DNA of 64,000 nt from Allium sativum. Its lineage: Eukaryota; Streptophyta; Magnoliopsida; Asparagales; Amaryllidaceae. Shown here piece after piece: positions 1 through 10,919 of the stretch. Every line of letters begins with the position of its first letter. The first letter of the stretch is position 1. The position numbers and the translations under genes are program-made. The stretch is from positions 617,657,303 to 617,721,302 of the forward strand of contig CM060910.1 of assembly GCA_030737875.1 (NCBI GenBank), given 5' to 3'. The notes under the pieces are model-generated. The model was given only the letters and a program-made list of their open reading frames with translations, ran no database searches and was not told the DNA's origin.

Positions 1-551
1 AATTGTTTAGAAAATATGCCCAAATTAAAAATTCTATTTTTAAATAATATTGAAGCCAGTGAAAATAGTCAATTTTCAAACCTCCGTTTTCGACGAAACC
101 ACTTTTGTTGGAACCGGAATGTCGAATTATTGCTAGGTTTCAGTTTTTAGAATTTTTCGAATTAATATGTGAGCGTGGCAAAAGAAACAGTGTTTGGTCA
201 GTTTCGATCAAATTTAATCAGTTTAAAAATAGCCATTTTTCAAACAGTCTCAGAATTCGACGAAAATAATTTTGTTGGGTTCGTATCGTCAAGACATAGC
301 CAAAAATATTTTTTTGGATTTTTCAGAGTTCGTATGTGGCTCTGGTTGGTTTTTGAATTTGTCAAAATTTAATAATAAAAGAATTAATTTTAAATTTGAA
401 AAACGAGGGCTGAGATGACCTCTTGGGCCTGTGGGACATGGTTAGATGGATCCGAAATAAGGGTTATTGGGTAGGGTAGCTTCTTGTTGGACTGAAATCT
501 GGATAGTTTAAGAGAAATGGATTTTTTTTTGTAAAAATACACTAAAACCAT

Positions 552-589
552 TATAAAATAGAAAAACCTAATATTCAATTATAAAAATA
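552..589 (+). promoter_or_regulatory. Paired TATA boxes of LTR1
   Basis: TATAAAATA at 552-560 and TATAAAAATA at 580-589 are kept in LTR2 (29999-30007, 30027-30036) and LTR3 (40454-40462, 40482-40491). A pyrimidine-rich leader follows. They are the probable Pol II core promoter, placing transcription start at about 610-625, so roughly 5 kb of the LTR would be transcribed leader. Which box is used is not visible. Confidence 0.6.
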
Positions 590-599
590 CGGGTACACT

Positions 600-983
600 G
601 TTCCTCCATCGTTCCCACTCAGCTGAAGCCGCCTCCACTCTCATACCTTCCTCCTCAAAATTTTCCCTCCGCACATCGAATTTCCATATACTCTTTGGAG
701 TTTTCTGAAGGGTTTGTCCTCCTCTTCATTCTCATACCCGAATCAGCCTCCCCCGTGCCCTGATTTTCGAGAACCGAGCACCCAAAGGCTCGGCCTTTCA
801 GCCGCCGCCGACCCCACCAGGTGCAGCCGCACCTCCCACGACTCCGGGCGCACGTGCCCCTCTCCCGAGTCCGACCACCTCCAACCAACGGCACTTCAAT
901 CCATTCACCCAATCTCTTGAAAACTGAATTCAAAGTTTTGAACCTTTTTGAAAACTCACGGCCGAAATAAATTGGGGAAGAAG
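600..983 (+). other. GC-rich leader segment of LTR1 (proposed leader exon 1)
   Basis: This block is clearly richer in G+C than the AT-rich LTR around it and directly follows the TATA boxes. It ends at AAG|GTGATT, a moderate 5' splice site. Short open frames exist (714-920 here), but the frame differs between LTR1, LTR2 and LTR3 because of single-base indels, so it does not look like a conserved protein. It is best read as an untranslated leader exon. Confidence 0.4.
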
Positions 984-1599
984 GTGATTAAATTCACTAA
1001 TGACATGATTAATTTATTAATTTTAAATTAATTTTAGATCTTCTTTAATCAATAACTCGTCCATACTAAATCGGAATTGCGTGATTTCTGAAGCGTTGGA
1101 CTCGTACGATCCTGAACTACAATTCTAGACTGAAACGGGGAATTTCTGAGCTGTTGAAATTTTGGACAAAATCACGCATGACTGTGAGATATCTCTTGTT
1201 TTAAATTAATTAATTAATTAATTTTTATTTATAGTTATTCATTTTAGATCTGATTGTGTGGATGTTGTATAATGATTGTCTATTGGATATTATGGATTAT
1301 TATGTAGATTGTCATGTGTTATTTGAATATTTTAATCTTTCATTTTATTTTATTGGATTGAGTTAGATAATCAATTCAATATTCATTTATAAAATAAATA
1401 ATCATAGATCTACATGTGATAGGAAAAATAAATAAATATAATAATATTATTGAATTAGTTTAGATCATCGATTCAATATCAAGTTATATAATTTGCTTCT
1501 TAAATGAATTGATCTAGTTAATCAATTCAACACAAAAAAAAATATTTGCCTTTTTATTAGAATTGATTTGATTCAGCATAGAAAAGTAAATTATACTTT

Positions 1600-3302
1600 T
1601 TTTTGTGTTTTTACACAAATATTTACATAGAAAAAAATGTCCTTTTTACATTTTTGTTTTCACACAAATATTTACATAGAAAAGAAATGTCCTTTTTATT
1701 TGTGTTTTAACACAAATATTTACATAGAAAATGAATGACATTTTATTTGCGTCTTTAAACACAAATATTATATAGAATATTGAATGACATTTTATTTGTG
1801 TCCATAAACACAAATATACACATTGTACATTGAATTACATTTTTTTGTGTCTTTAAACACAAATATTATATAGAACATTGAATTACATTTTTTTGTGTCT
1901 TTAAACACAAATATTATATAGAACATTGAATTAATTTTTTTTTGTGTCTTTAAACACAAATATTATATAGAACATTGAATGACATTTTATTTGTGTCTTT
2001 AAAACACAAATATATCCATCGTATATTGAATAACACTTTTATTTGTGTTTCTAAATACAAATTTTACATAGAACAATGAACGACATTTTTATTTGTGCTT
2101 TTAAACACAAATATTCAATGGGGAATTAAAAGGCACTTTTATTTGTGTTCTTAAACACAAATTTTACATGGAAAAATCAACAGTTCTTTTTATTTGTGTT
2201 CTCAAATACAAATAAAACAATAAAAAATAAAAATACATCTTTATGTGTATTCTCTAACACAAGTATAACATGACTTTAAAGTGGCACATTTTTACTTAAA
2301 TTTTTTCAATGAAATTATGACATGAAAAATAAAATTTCATTTTGTTGCATTTCTGAATGCAAACGAAATATAGAAAAATGAAATTACATTTTGTTGCACT
2401 CCTTAATGCAAACGAAATGTAGAAAAATAAAATTACATTTTGTTGCATTCCTTAATGCAAACGAAATTTAGAAAAATAAAATCACATTTTGTATTTGCAT
2501 TCAAAAAAATGCAAACGCTGCATAAAAATAAATTTACATTTTGTGTTTGCATTCTAAAATGCAAATGCTACATAAAAATAAATTTTATATTTTGTGTTTG
2601 CATTTTAAAATGCAAATGCTACATGGTAAAGAAAATAATGATAATTTTATTTTATGTTTACATTCTATAATGCAAACGGTTCATGAAATTAAAAAATTTA
2701 TTTTATGATTGCATTCTACGATGCAAGCAATACATGTAAATTAAAAATTTACATCTTCATTTGCATTCTACAATGCAAACGAAACATAGAAAATAGAGAA
2801 TATATTTTTATTTGCGTTCTACCAAGCAAATAAAACATGAGAATAAAAAGATACACTTTTGTTTGCAATTTTTGATGCAAACAAATTAATAGGAGAAAAA
2901 TTCACATTTTGTTGGCAAATCTAGATGCGAACAAAATATTTAAAAGAAAGGTTACATTTTTATTTATTTACATCCCTTAATGTATATAAACATGAAATAA
3001 AAAGTTGTTCTCTTATTTACATTCCTTGATGTAAATAAAATTAGAAATTTAAAGATACATTTTTATTTGCGTTCCTCAACGCAAATAAATCATGAATAGG
3101 ATAATATACATTTTTATTTGTAGTCCATAATGCAAATAACGTATGAGAATTAAAAGTTACATTTTTAATGTAAATTTTAAAAGGAGAGAAAAGGATCATA
3201 TTTCATTTAGAAAAATGTTTTACATTAAAAATACAATTTTATGGTAATATTAGAAGCGTAGAAAGAAATTCACAATTTGTTCATAAAAATGGTCTGAACA
3301 AA
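1600..3302 (+). repeat. Tandem array of covarying hairpins, about 50-bp period (LTR1)
   Basis: About 30 degenerate units of about 50 bp each contain an inverted repeat, typically two 7-nt arms and a 6-nt loop, followed by an AT-rich spacer. Arms change along the array but mostly stay complementary: TTTGTGT/ACACAAA (1941-1947 with 1954-1960), TTTGCAT/ATGCAAA (2546-2552 with 2559-2565), TTTACAT/ATGTAAA (3016-3022 with 3029-3035), TTTGCGT/ACGCAAA (3066-3072 with 3079-3085), TTTGTTC/GAACAAA with a longer loop (3276-3302). Some units have one broken pair, for example 1746-1764. The array lies downstream of the TATA boxes and so would be transcribed. Confidence 0.9.
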
Positions 3303-5271
3303 AATATTCATCTTTGTTTATTGAATAGAAATCAACAATTTTATTACTTAAATTAAAATGAACAAAAATATTTAATTTTGTTCATTATAAAGAAATTTAC
3401 ATTTGGGTATAGATAAGGAAGTTGAAACAAAAATTTAACATTTTGTTAAAACAAGAGATATGAGTTTGATGTGAATTCACATTGGAATCTGTGAATGAAG
3501 AGAAGATGCAATTTATAGTCAATATACTATAGAGTTGGTGTATGAAATAAAAATATGTTTTAGTAGACATAATAAACATGAATAAGTGATTTGTATATAA
3601 TTCACTCCTTTATTTGGTGTGACATTCACATGAATGTAATCGCTTAAGAATTTATATATATAAATAGAAATAGAAATTAAACGAATCGCGCATGGTAGTT
3701 AGCGTTTAGGCAACCGTACCTTTAAGCGATTATACCGAACAATCCAACCGTCGGATTTCCCCAAAACTGGAGCCTTAGGACCACTTTGGGAAGATCTTTC
3801 CAATAAGACGAATTTTGTCAAAATCCAACGGTTAGGTTTAAAGATATGCATAAATCAACTTTCGATAAAAACAGCGCCAAGGCCACCCCTTTTGACCCGA
3901 AGCGTTATTTAATTATACTGAGCTATTTCTAAAATAAATAAAAATAGCGATAAATCGTTATAAATAAATATTAACGATATTAAATGATTTGAAATGATAA
4001 TTATTCGATAATTATTTGAAAAGTCTGAGTTCTACTCATTTCAAATAATTATACGACGATTCAAGCTGCAGATATTGAAGACGGCGGTCGAAGATCGACG
4101 ATCTTCACATCGAAAGGGCGACTACTGATGTCTTTGAGAGGAGTAGCTACCTTGATAGGGTTAATAGTGGTAGTTTGTCTAGACGTACTTAATGATTGTC
4201 CGTATACGCAAGCACCTCACTTTCGTATTGGACATACGTGAGGCAGAATAAGGTGTCTCCGGTTCCGTTCAGACCCAGAACGGACTTGAAAATGGATGCA
4301 TGTCTGACGTTGAACTTCGTACCATGTAAATTGATTTCTATTTAATATACAACCGTTGGTGGAAAAAGAATTTATTCTTTCGCTTAACATCCTCAAAGGT
4401 TGTATATTGATAGTTGTTGATTGCATGGCATGGATTGTCAACGTGACACGCCAAGATGCAGATGGTCAAGGTTTTGTTGAAAAGCAGGCCTTGTAATTGA
4501 TGATCAAAGCATAGTCTATTTGGACACAGCTTTGTGTATAGCGTTACTTCGCGAGCCTCACACCCCGGTAGAGTCTAAAACGGAGCAAGGGAACGCAGCG
4601 AGTGCACACGTTTCTTTCTAGCTAGAAGTGGTGTCAGTGCTTTAAATTGGCTGACATTTTAATTATGTGGTTGATGGATTTTTGAGGCGCCTCGGATTTT
4701 TATTGGCCGACCTCGGCTGATTTATAGGTCCAATAGGATCGGGAAGCGTGTGTTCAGGCATAACTAATCCACTAAAGTATTTGTGGAGCGGCGCTGCAGG
4801 ATCCAAGGGTTCGCCAGCGTCCGAATCCTGAGGCATTGCTAGAGTGTCTCGAATCGGTCAGGAGTTCGTTCCTAGCCTTGACTCATGATGGAAACCCAAC
4901 TTCCAATACGTCCCATGCGGTTTTGATTGCATAACTAGTATGGTGACATAGTAGATGGTAGTTATGCTATCTAGAATTAATATTATAATTGAAATATTTT
5001 CTTAAAACATATACACACTAATAATAATATCGTATTTTGCGTATTTATCATCTTTTGACCATTATAAGGCAAAACCCTATCCTCCGGTTTGCGTTGCATT
5101 GTGTGATGGGACTTGGGTCTTATAATGGTTTCATTTTTCTAAAAAGCATTGCGTTATTTAACGTTTTACTTTATTTATTGCACTGATAATCCCATGGAGT
5201 AAACCCGTTCCGTGTTAGCGGCGTGGTCCTTGTGATTGTCAAACCCGTTAGTTATTTAAGATATCTCATAC
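3303..5271 (+). other. LTR1 segment without genes
   Basis: This is AT-rich LTR sequence with a few more decayed TTTGTT-type repeats up to about 3400. Then comes a unique part shared with LTR2. About 4530 onwards is also shared with LTR3, which lacks the rest. I see no coding potential, RNA gene or further repeat here. Confidence 0.6.
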
Positions 5272-5285
5272 CAGTCCCATGACTG
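5272..5285 (+). promoter_or_regulatory. Conserved CAGTC-CCAT-GACTG stem-loop (LTR1)
   Basis: A 5-bp perfect stem with a 4-nt loop, continuing as GACTGAC. The same stem occurs in LTR3 (43301-43314) and at the matching place in the LTRs of C, D, E and Y. In LTR2 it is lost through a short deletion. It may combine a branch point with an RNA hairpin. Confidence 0.55.
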
Positions 5286-5695
5286 ACTCGTAGTTTGTTT
5301 CACCTTTTGCAAACTCGGGTGCCCTCTTTCTACACAGGCAGCCAAGTGATAGGTTAGGCTTGGATATTTGCTGGATGGAAGCTTTCTGATGGAGATGCTG
5401 AATAAACTTTTTTTTATCTTTCATTTTCCGCTTAAGACTTTGAGACAATACTTAGTATTGATGTAATTTGAGAGATTGAGACTTTATTTCTTTTTCTTTA
5501 AGACATCTATTTTGCTAAGTGTAATCCTGTGTTGCATACTCTGATGTTCCAGTGATGATGTTTGTGATGACATTCCTTTCCACTGCAATGATATATATGT
5601 TCTGCTATATACTGAGATCTGTTATTGTTCTAGTTTGTTATATTCCATACAATTTTCCTTATTTTCGTTACACAAAAGTTTGGGGTCGTCACATT

Positions 5696-5708
5696 TGGTA
5701 TCAGAGCC
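5696..5708 (+). other. Primer-binding site of internal A
   Basis: TGGTATCAGAGCC starts 2 bp after the LTR end and matches the 3' end complement of plant initiator tRNA-Met, the usual primer for this group. Confidence 0.9.
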
Positions 5709-5956
5709 TAGGTTAACCTTAGCTTTGGAATATAACATTTTTAGAACAATTCGTCTAGATAGAATCAGTAGTGTTCTAAGACGAGTGGTTCATTAGAGAT
5801 AGGATTAACAATATCCTAGAATGAACTCAACAGAATAGCACATATTTATCATTCATTACTTCATTATCACCTTAATATATCTCTACTTTTAACCTTCTCT
5901 TTGAATTTATCATTTCCTTTGGTCTGACTCTTACCTTGATGGTACAGACTAATTGA

Positions 5957-6949
5957 ATGATGAGTACAAGAGCTAGGACAAGAGAAAGAGGTCGTGGCGG
6001 ATTAGCTGGTAGGGGCGGAGAGAGAAATACACCCCCAATTGAGCAAGACCAACCCAATTCTGTTGTCGAGGTGCCACCACCATCATCACCCCCAGTTGCT
6101 TTTGACCTTGACAAAGTGGCTAAGAAAATCAAGAATCTTAGAGGAGTACATTTCACTGGTAGAGAGACGGTGATAGAAGCGCAAGAATGGCTTAAGACGA
6201 TGGAAAAGATCTTGGGAGAGTTGGAGCTTGAGGATCATAGGAAGCATTTTATGGCAGTATAGTTCATGCAAGGACAGGCTCAAACTTGGTGGAAAACAGC
6301 CATGATAGGGAGAGACGATGCAGAGATGACTTGGGCAAGATTTAAAGAGATTTTTAATGGAAAGTTTATCACGCCTCATGAAGTAGAGCGTCTACACGAT
6401 GAATTTGCTAACCTGCAGCAAGGCACCATGACTATTGCAGAGTACGTGAAGAAATTTGAGGAGCTTTCTAGGTATGCCCCTTAGCTAGTGCAAGACGCCT
6501 TGCAGAAGAATAAGAGGTTCATTAATGGGCTTGCAAGGCGATACCATAACAGAGTGACAACTCATATTGAGTGCCCATTTGCCAATGTGATAGAGATGGC
6601 ATGTAGATACGAAGAAATTGATCAGAAGGGTGCTCAGCTAGAAAAGGCCAGGAATCAAGCTAATAAGAAGAAGGAGGCGGACAAGAAAATAGGGGAAGGC
6701 AGTTCTTCGACCACAAAACCTCAGGGAAACTAGAAGAGAGACAAGTCTAAAGTCAAATGCTTCAACTGCTAGAGGACGGGACATTATAACTACGAGTGCC
6801 GAGCTCCGAAGAAACCGAAGAGGAATGAATCTAGGCCAAGCCAAAGTAGTGGACAGAATCCCCATGGTCCAAAAGAGTGCTACAACTGCCACAAGCCTGG
6901 ACACCTTATCAAGAATTTCCCTCTGCTCAAGAAATCTGAAGTAGCACAC
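5957..6949 (+). pseudogene. gag of internal A (with stops)
   Basis: The start is chosen at the ATG opening an Arg-rich N-terminus (STRARTRERGRGG), also used by copy B at 35350. A retrotransposon gag domain follows, with the stretches EAQEWL, FMQGQAQTWW and TIAEYVKKFEELSRYAP, then a Lys-rich part and two CCHC zinc knuckles (about 6758-6799 and 6878-6919). The frame is continuous but broken by stops at 6260-6262, 6482-6484, 6731-6733 and 6770-6772. The last one sits in knuckle 1. Knuckle 2 has lost its final Cys (TGC to TTC, compared with B). Gag would package the element RNA; this copy cannot make full-length protein. Confidence 0.85.
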
Positions 6950-7561
6950 GTCTACGAAGGTACGGCTGCACTGGCTTCTTCTGAAGAAGCAGGAAAGCCT
7001 AATGTTTTAGGCGGTACTCTTAACATTAAGGATATTACCATTACTGTTTTGTTTGATACTGGTGCATCTAGAAGTTTCATATCAAGTGATACTATTAAAA
7101 AGCTTAAACTGAAACCAAGAAAACTTAAGGAACTAATTAAAGCCAATAGCCCGATAGGAGGTTCACTTATTCTTAACCAATATTGTTGAGTGCCAGTTTC
7201 TTATTCCTACTTCCCATTTCCTTTTAATCTTATCATCATGAATTTCTCCGGGTATGATATCATACTTGGAATGGACTGACTAACGAAATACCAGGCTGAG
7301 CTAATATGTGCTGATAGGGTGGTCAGAATTAAAACAAAATTTGGGGATATTATTTCTATACCACGCCATGACTCAGCCACAGATAGAAAAGAATTCTTGT
7401 CTTCTTTAGAAGTCACCCCTCCCTCTATTGAAACTATTCCCATCGTCAAAGATTATACTGATGTATTTGAAGAAGTAGACATCTTACCTCCCCGTAGAGA
7501 GATCGATTTCAGAATTGATTTGGTTCCTAATGCAAGGCCTGTTGTGCATCCTATTAGGTGA
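6950..7561 (+). pseudogene. Aspartic protease and linker of internal A
   Basis: The region continues the gag frame. The active-site triad DTG is at 7055-7063 in the context [10 protein letters not shown]. Further on is the second protease hallmark, DIILGMD, just before a TGA at 7277-7279. Other stops are at 7187-7189 (CGA to TGA against copy B) and 7559-7561 (CGA to TGA). The protease would process the Gag-Pol polyprotein. The lack of a frame change between gag and pol indicates a single Gag-Pol frame, as in many plant chromoviruses. Confidence 0.82.
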
Positions 7562-8456
7562 ATGTCGCCAAAAGAAAGAGAAGAGCTGAGCAATCAAACT
7601 AAGCAGCTTTTGGCCAAAGGTCTGATCAGACCTAGCTTCTCAGAATGGGGTGCAGCAGTGGTGTTTGTTCCGAAGTCAGACGGCACACTCCGATTGTGTG
7701 TAGACTACCGCGACCTAAACAAGCAAACGATGAAAAACAAATATCCATTGCCTCTGATTGATGATGTATTAGACCGTCTGCATGGAGCACGGGTGTTCTC
7801 TAGAATGGACCTAGCCACAGGATTCCATCAAATGCGCATTGCAGAAAAGAGTATCCCCTTAACTGCTTTCAGAGGGCCTGATCTATTTTACGAATGGCTA
7901 GTAATGCCTTTCGGTCTATGCAATGCCCCAGCATACTTTGTAGATTTGATGAATAGAGTATTTCGTGGGGTTCTAAATAAATTCGTGCTTGTGTTCATTG
8001 ATGATATCCTTATCTTTTCCAAAACCATTATTGAACATGAAAAACATTTGAAAGAAGTCTTGGAGATTTTGCAGAGAAATGTGCTGAAAGCTAAATTTTC
8101 CAAATGCATATTTTGGCAAGAAGAGATGAAATTCCTCGGCCACGTGGTATCAAAAGAAGGCATCTCAGTAGATCCAGGAAAGATCTCGACCATCCAAGAC
8201 TGGAAGCAGCCTACCACTCCCACAGAACTCCGAAGTTTCTTAGGACTAGCTAGTTATTATCGAAAGTTCGTTAAGGATTTTTCGAAATTATCTTGCCCAC
8301 TGACGAAATTAACTAAGAAGCATTCAAAGTTCGTTTGGACACCCGAATGTGAGGCTGCATTCCAAGAGCTGAAACAGAGATTGATCACTGCTTCTGTGTT
8401 GACCATCATAGATGGCAATGAGGATCTGAAAGTCTGGACAGACGCTTCCAGAGAAG

Positions 8457-8551
8457 GTCATTCTCTTTATCTAAATAAAACATGTCTGAGATAACATTTT
8501 CTTTTAATGTCAAATCTCATTTTAACATGTTACCTTTCTGTCTATTTAAGG
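8457..8551 (+). other. Putative spliceosomal intron in RNase H (copy A)
   Basis: This 95-nt AT-rich segment starts GTCATT and ends in a pyrimidine-rich run closed by TTTAAG. Unspliced, the frame runs into a stop 12 codons in. Removing it joins GAAG to GCATTGG and gives D-A-S-R-E-G-I-G-A-V-L-M, the expected uninterrupted RNase H sequence. Copy B has the same insert at the same place (37843-37936, 94 nt; the difference is one T in a T-run). Confidence 0.75.
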
Positions 8552-8713
8552 CATTGGTGCGGTGCTTATGCAAAAAGATAGTGTGGTCGCATATGCTAGC
8601 AGGCAATTGAAACCGCATGAAAAGAATTATGTCACTCATGATCTTGAGCTAATGGCCATTGTATTCGCTCTAAAGATATGGAGGCATCATCTCTTGGGGG
8701 AGAAGTTCGAGCT

Positions 8714-8718
8714 GTATA
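8714..8718. repeat. Target site duplication GTATA (left of solo LTR E)
   Basis: GTATA here and at 12095-12099 flank E exactly. In copy B the uninterrupted sequence has one GTATA at this place. Confidence 0.95.
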
Positions 8719-9739
8719 TGTAACACCCCACCTCTGCCAGGTCACCCTTGTAAGTACACTGGCTTTGGAGGGGCGTTAAACGAGGTAAACATGCATGCAG
8801 ATATCACAAGATAGAACATATAAGTAAAAACAGAGTAAATAAAGCAGCGGGTAAAAACTAACATTTCAAAACCATAGTCAAGTTACATTCAAGTACTGAG
8901 TCATTATTTTCCCAACAAAACAAAGTCTAGAAAACATAAACTGAAAACTGGAAATAACATAAAGTAACTATCCCCAAAGTAGGATAAAGCCATACATGCT
9001 CAAGTCCAAACCGTACATGAGCTATCCAGAGAAGCAGCAAAAGATCCCAGCTAGGTACTAGTATTCCCACCCTGTAAACCTGGGGGGGGGGGGAACGGAA
9101 GAAAAGAGGCGAAAGAAAACGGGTCAGTCAAAAAGACTGGTAAGTCCTACCTACTATTAGTATAAAAACTAATAAAGTTAACTCGACATGTAAAGCAGAG
9201 ATGAAACATAGGATGATAACTGGCATGGTGAAAAGTTAACAAGATAGATCAAGTGTGGCATCACATATACAAGGTTAAGTTGCACGAAGTGTGTACTAGT
9301 ATTCCAATCCATGTCAAGTATAAACAAGAAATGATCCCATAGCCCAAAGCTGGCCCAATATCATGAGATGACCTAAATCAAGGTCCAACTACATGGTCTA
9401 GTCGATCGGCTCCCTATAAGCCTAGCTCGTGGTGTATTGGTGTCATACGGCTTAATCGTGAAATGTAGTTAACTGTGCAAGGTCCATCCTAGGGTGTATC
9501 ATGCCCTAAGGTGTAAACCACAGACACAAATCAAGCACGCACAGTCTAATCCTACTGGTGCCCATGTTCAACTCCGGACTTAATGTGCACGACCATGGTC
9601 CGCCTGAACAACCGGTGCACCATTCAGCCGTCTCTTTTGGTCTCTTACAATCAGTCCAGTAATCGTGCCCCACCCTAGCCTAGTTCAGGGTATCCATGAT
9701 ACTTCTTGTGGGTTATGGCTGAAAAGGACCACGCAACTA

Positions 9740-9950
9740 GGATTTCAAATGGGTTAAGTGTGGTTAACCCCATCCTAACCATGTATTGAGTTGGTTAAGT
9801 GTGTTCAAGTAATTCATGACTTAACCCTATCAATACATCGGGTTTAATTGGTTAAGTATTCAAGAAGTCCATGACTTAACCCTATCAATACATCGTGTTT
9901 AATTGGTTAAGTATTCAAGTGGTCCATGACTTAACCCTACCATGTGGCAT
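9740..9950 (-). repeat. Short run of GGTTAAGT...ACTTAACC repeats in E
   Basis: About three to four diverged units, each with GGTTAAGT followed by a complementary ACTTAACC within some tens of bases. The same repeat is greatly expanded in solo LTR D (19700-20580). Confidence 0.65.
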
Positions 9951-10479
9951 TAATTAACTTAATGCACCCCAACCTCTCACATTAGACCTTGTTGTGGTTA
10001 CTAGTTAAGTCGGGCGGGTCCGGGTAGCTTTACACCACAACTTAGTCTAACCTCGGGTTTTTAAGTGCAATATGACCAACTTCTCACATTGGGTCCTATT
10101 GTTTGTAGCTACTAGTTAAGCCGGTCGGTTCCGGGTAGATTTATGCTACAAACTTAACCCAACCTCGAGTTGGCCACTTCCATGTTTTCTACATGTTATG
10201 TCCACGTTCATGTTTTCAAGCATAAACACATGTCAAACTTTCATGTCATATTTTCAAGTCATGTTTTCATGCTATTTAAGTTTGCCCAACCACCCATAAC
10301 GTATTCCCATCGCACGTAAGTTCGCATCAACGCAAATAGATCAAAGAGGGAACATAACAATATGACAAGGTGGGCTTAAGATGGCAAAGTCTATCACAAG
10401 TTAAACATGGTGATATTTGAGGCCAAAAGGGGTTCAACATACTAGCATATGGCCTCAACATGTATGATAGCATAAAAGG

Positions 10480-10690
10480 TGACTTGGCTTCAAACATATC
10501 AAATAGCATAAGGGTGATTTGGCCCCTAGCATGCATAATAGCATAAGGGTGATTTGGCCACAAGCATGCACAATAGCATAAGGGTGATTTGGCCACAAGC
10601 ATGCATAATAGCATAAGAGTGATTTGGCCACAAGCATGCATAATATCATTAGGGTGATTTGGCCACAAGCATATTAAGGAACATGAGGGG
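10480..10690 (-). repeat. Tandem repeat of about 36 bp in E
   Basis: Five to six direct copies of a unit built on AAGGGTGATTTGGCC and AAGCATGCATAATAGC, with small changes. Long open frames across it on the minus strand simply translate the repeat. Confidence 0.85.
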
Positions 10691-10919
10691 TTAAGGTTTG
10701 GCCACAAGTTAAACATGGTGGCATATGAGGCCAATGTGTTCATAAACTTGCATATTACATTATAAGCCTCAAAACATGCATGATATCAACTTTAGCATAA
10801 TAGGTGAAAGATAGTCATAAATGACATAGGATGTTAGCTAGTGATTCGCATATGACATCATATGCAAGATAACATAAGGGTTACGAGAGTTTCTATGTTG
10901 CTTTATGCAACATTTTAAA

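Larger units (their letters stand above)
984..5341 (+). other. Putative LTR leader intron (LTR1)
   Basis: The proposed donor is GTGATT at 984 after GAAG. The proposed acceptor is GGCAG at 5341, preceded by TGACTGAC (branch-point-like) and a pyrimidine-rich stretch. The acceptor neighbourhood GGGCAG-CAAGT is shared with the otherwise different LTR of element Y, which argues for function. The span contains the whole hairpin array. The donor is only moderately good, so this is weaker than the equivalent calls in C, D and E. No splicing evidence exists in the sequence. Confidence 0.35.
1..5693 (+). repeat. LTR1 of the A/B family, 5' LTR of internal A (left end cut by window)
   Basis: The sequence aligns throughout with LTR2 (29395-35083) and LTR3 (39852-43727). 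It ends GGGGTCGTCACA directly before the primer-binding site. At about 5.7 kb it is far longer than most plant LTRs. In order it holds a U3 part with two TATA boxes (552-589), a GC-rich leader (about 600-930), an AT-rich stretch, a hairpin repeat array (1600-3302), a roughly 2 kb unique stretch, the CAGTC stem-loop (5272-5285) and a T-rich tail. It contains no convincing coding sequence. Confidence 0.88.
7562..8718 (+). pseudogene. Reverse transcriptase and N-terminal RNase H of internal A
   Basis: RT is open from 7562. It shows [40 protein letters not shown] and the catalytic FIDD (a YxDD variant; its two Asp codons at 8000-8005). The thumb and connection follow with [11 protein letters not shown]. 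RNase H begins near KVWTDAS and is interrupted by a 95-nt GT-AG insert (8457-8551), after which [10 protein letters not shown] continues in frame. The C-terminal RNase H half is displaced to 12095 by solo LTR E. RT copies the element RNA into cDNA and RNase H removes the RNA. The segment itself is fairly intact, but the full gene is dead. Confidence 0.88.

Noticed and set aside
714..920. Open frame of 68 codons in the GC-rich leader of LTR1
   Set aside because: The equivalent frame is shifted in LTR2 and missing in LTR3; it is better explained as an untranslated leader.
2440..2670. Open frame with repeated KCYIKINF-like peptides in LTR1, also in LTR2 and LTR3
   Set aside because: It is the translation of the 50-bp hairpin repeat; the unit length happens to allow an open frame.
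1600..3302. CRISPR-like array
   Set aside because: Repeats and spacers both drift, the unit is part of an LTR found three times, and the host is a plant.
5696..5708. tRNA gene remnant
   Set aside because: The tRNA-like match is only the primer-binding site complementary to a tRNA 3' end; no cloverleaf is present.
10327..10743. 138-codon minus-strand open frame in solo LTR E
   Set aside because: It translates the 36-bp tandem repeat inside a non-coding LTR and shows no protein family.
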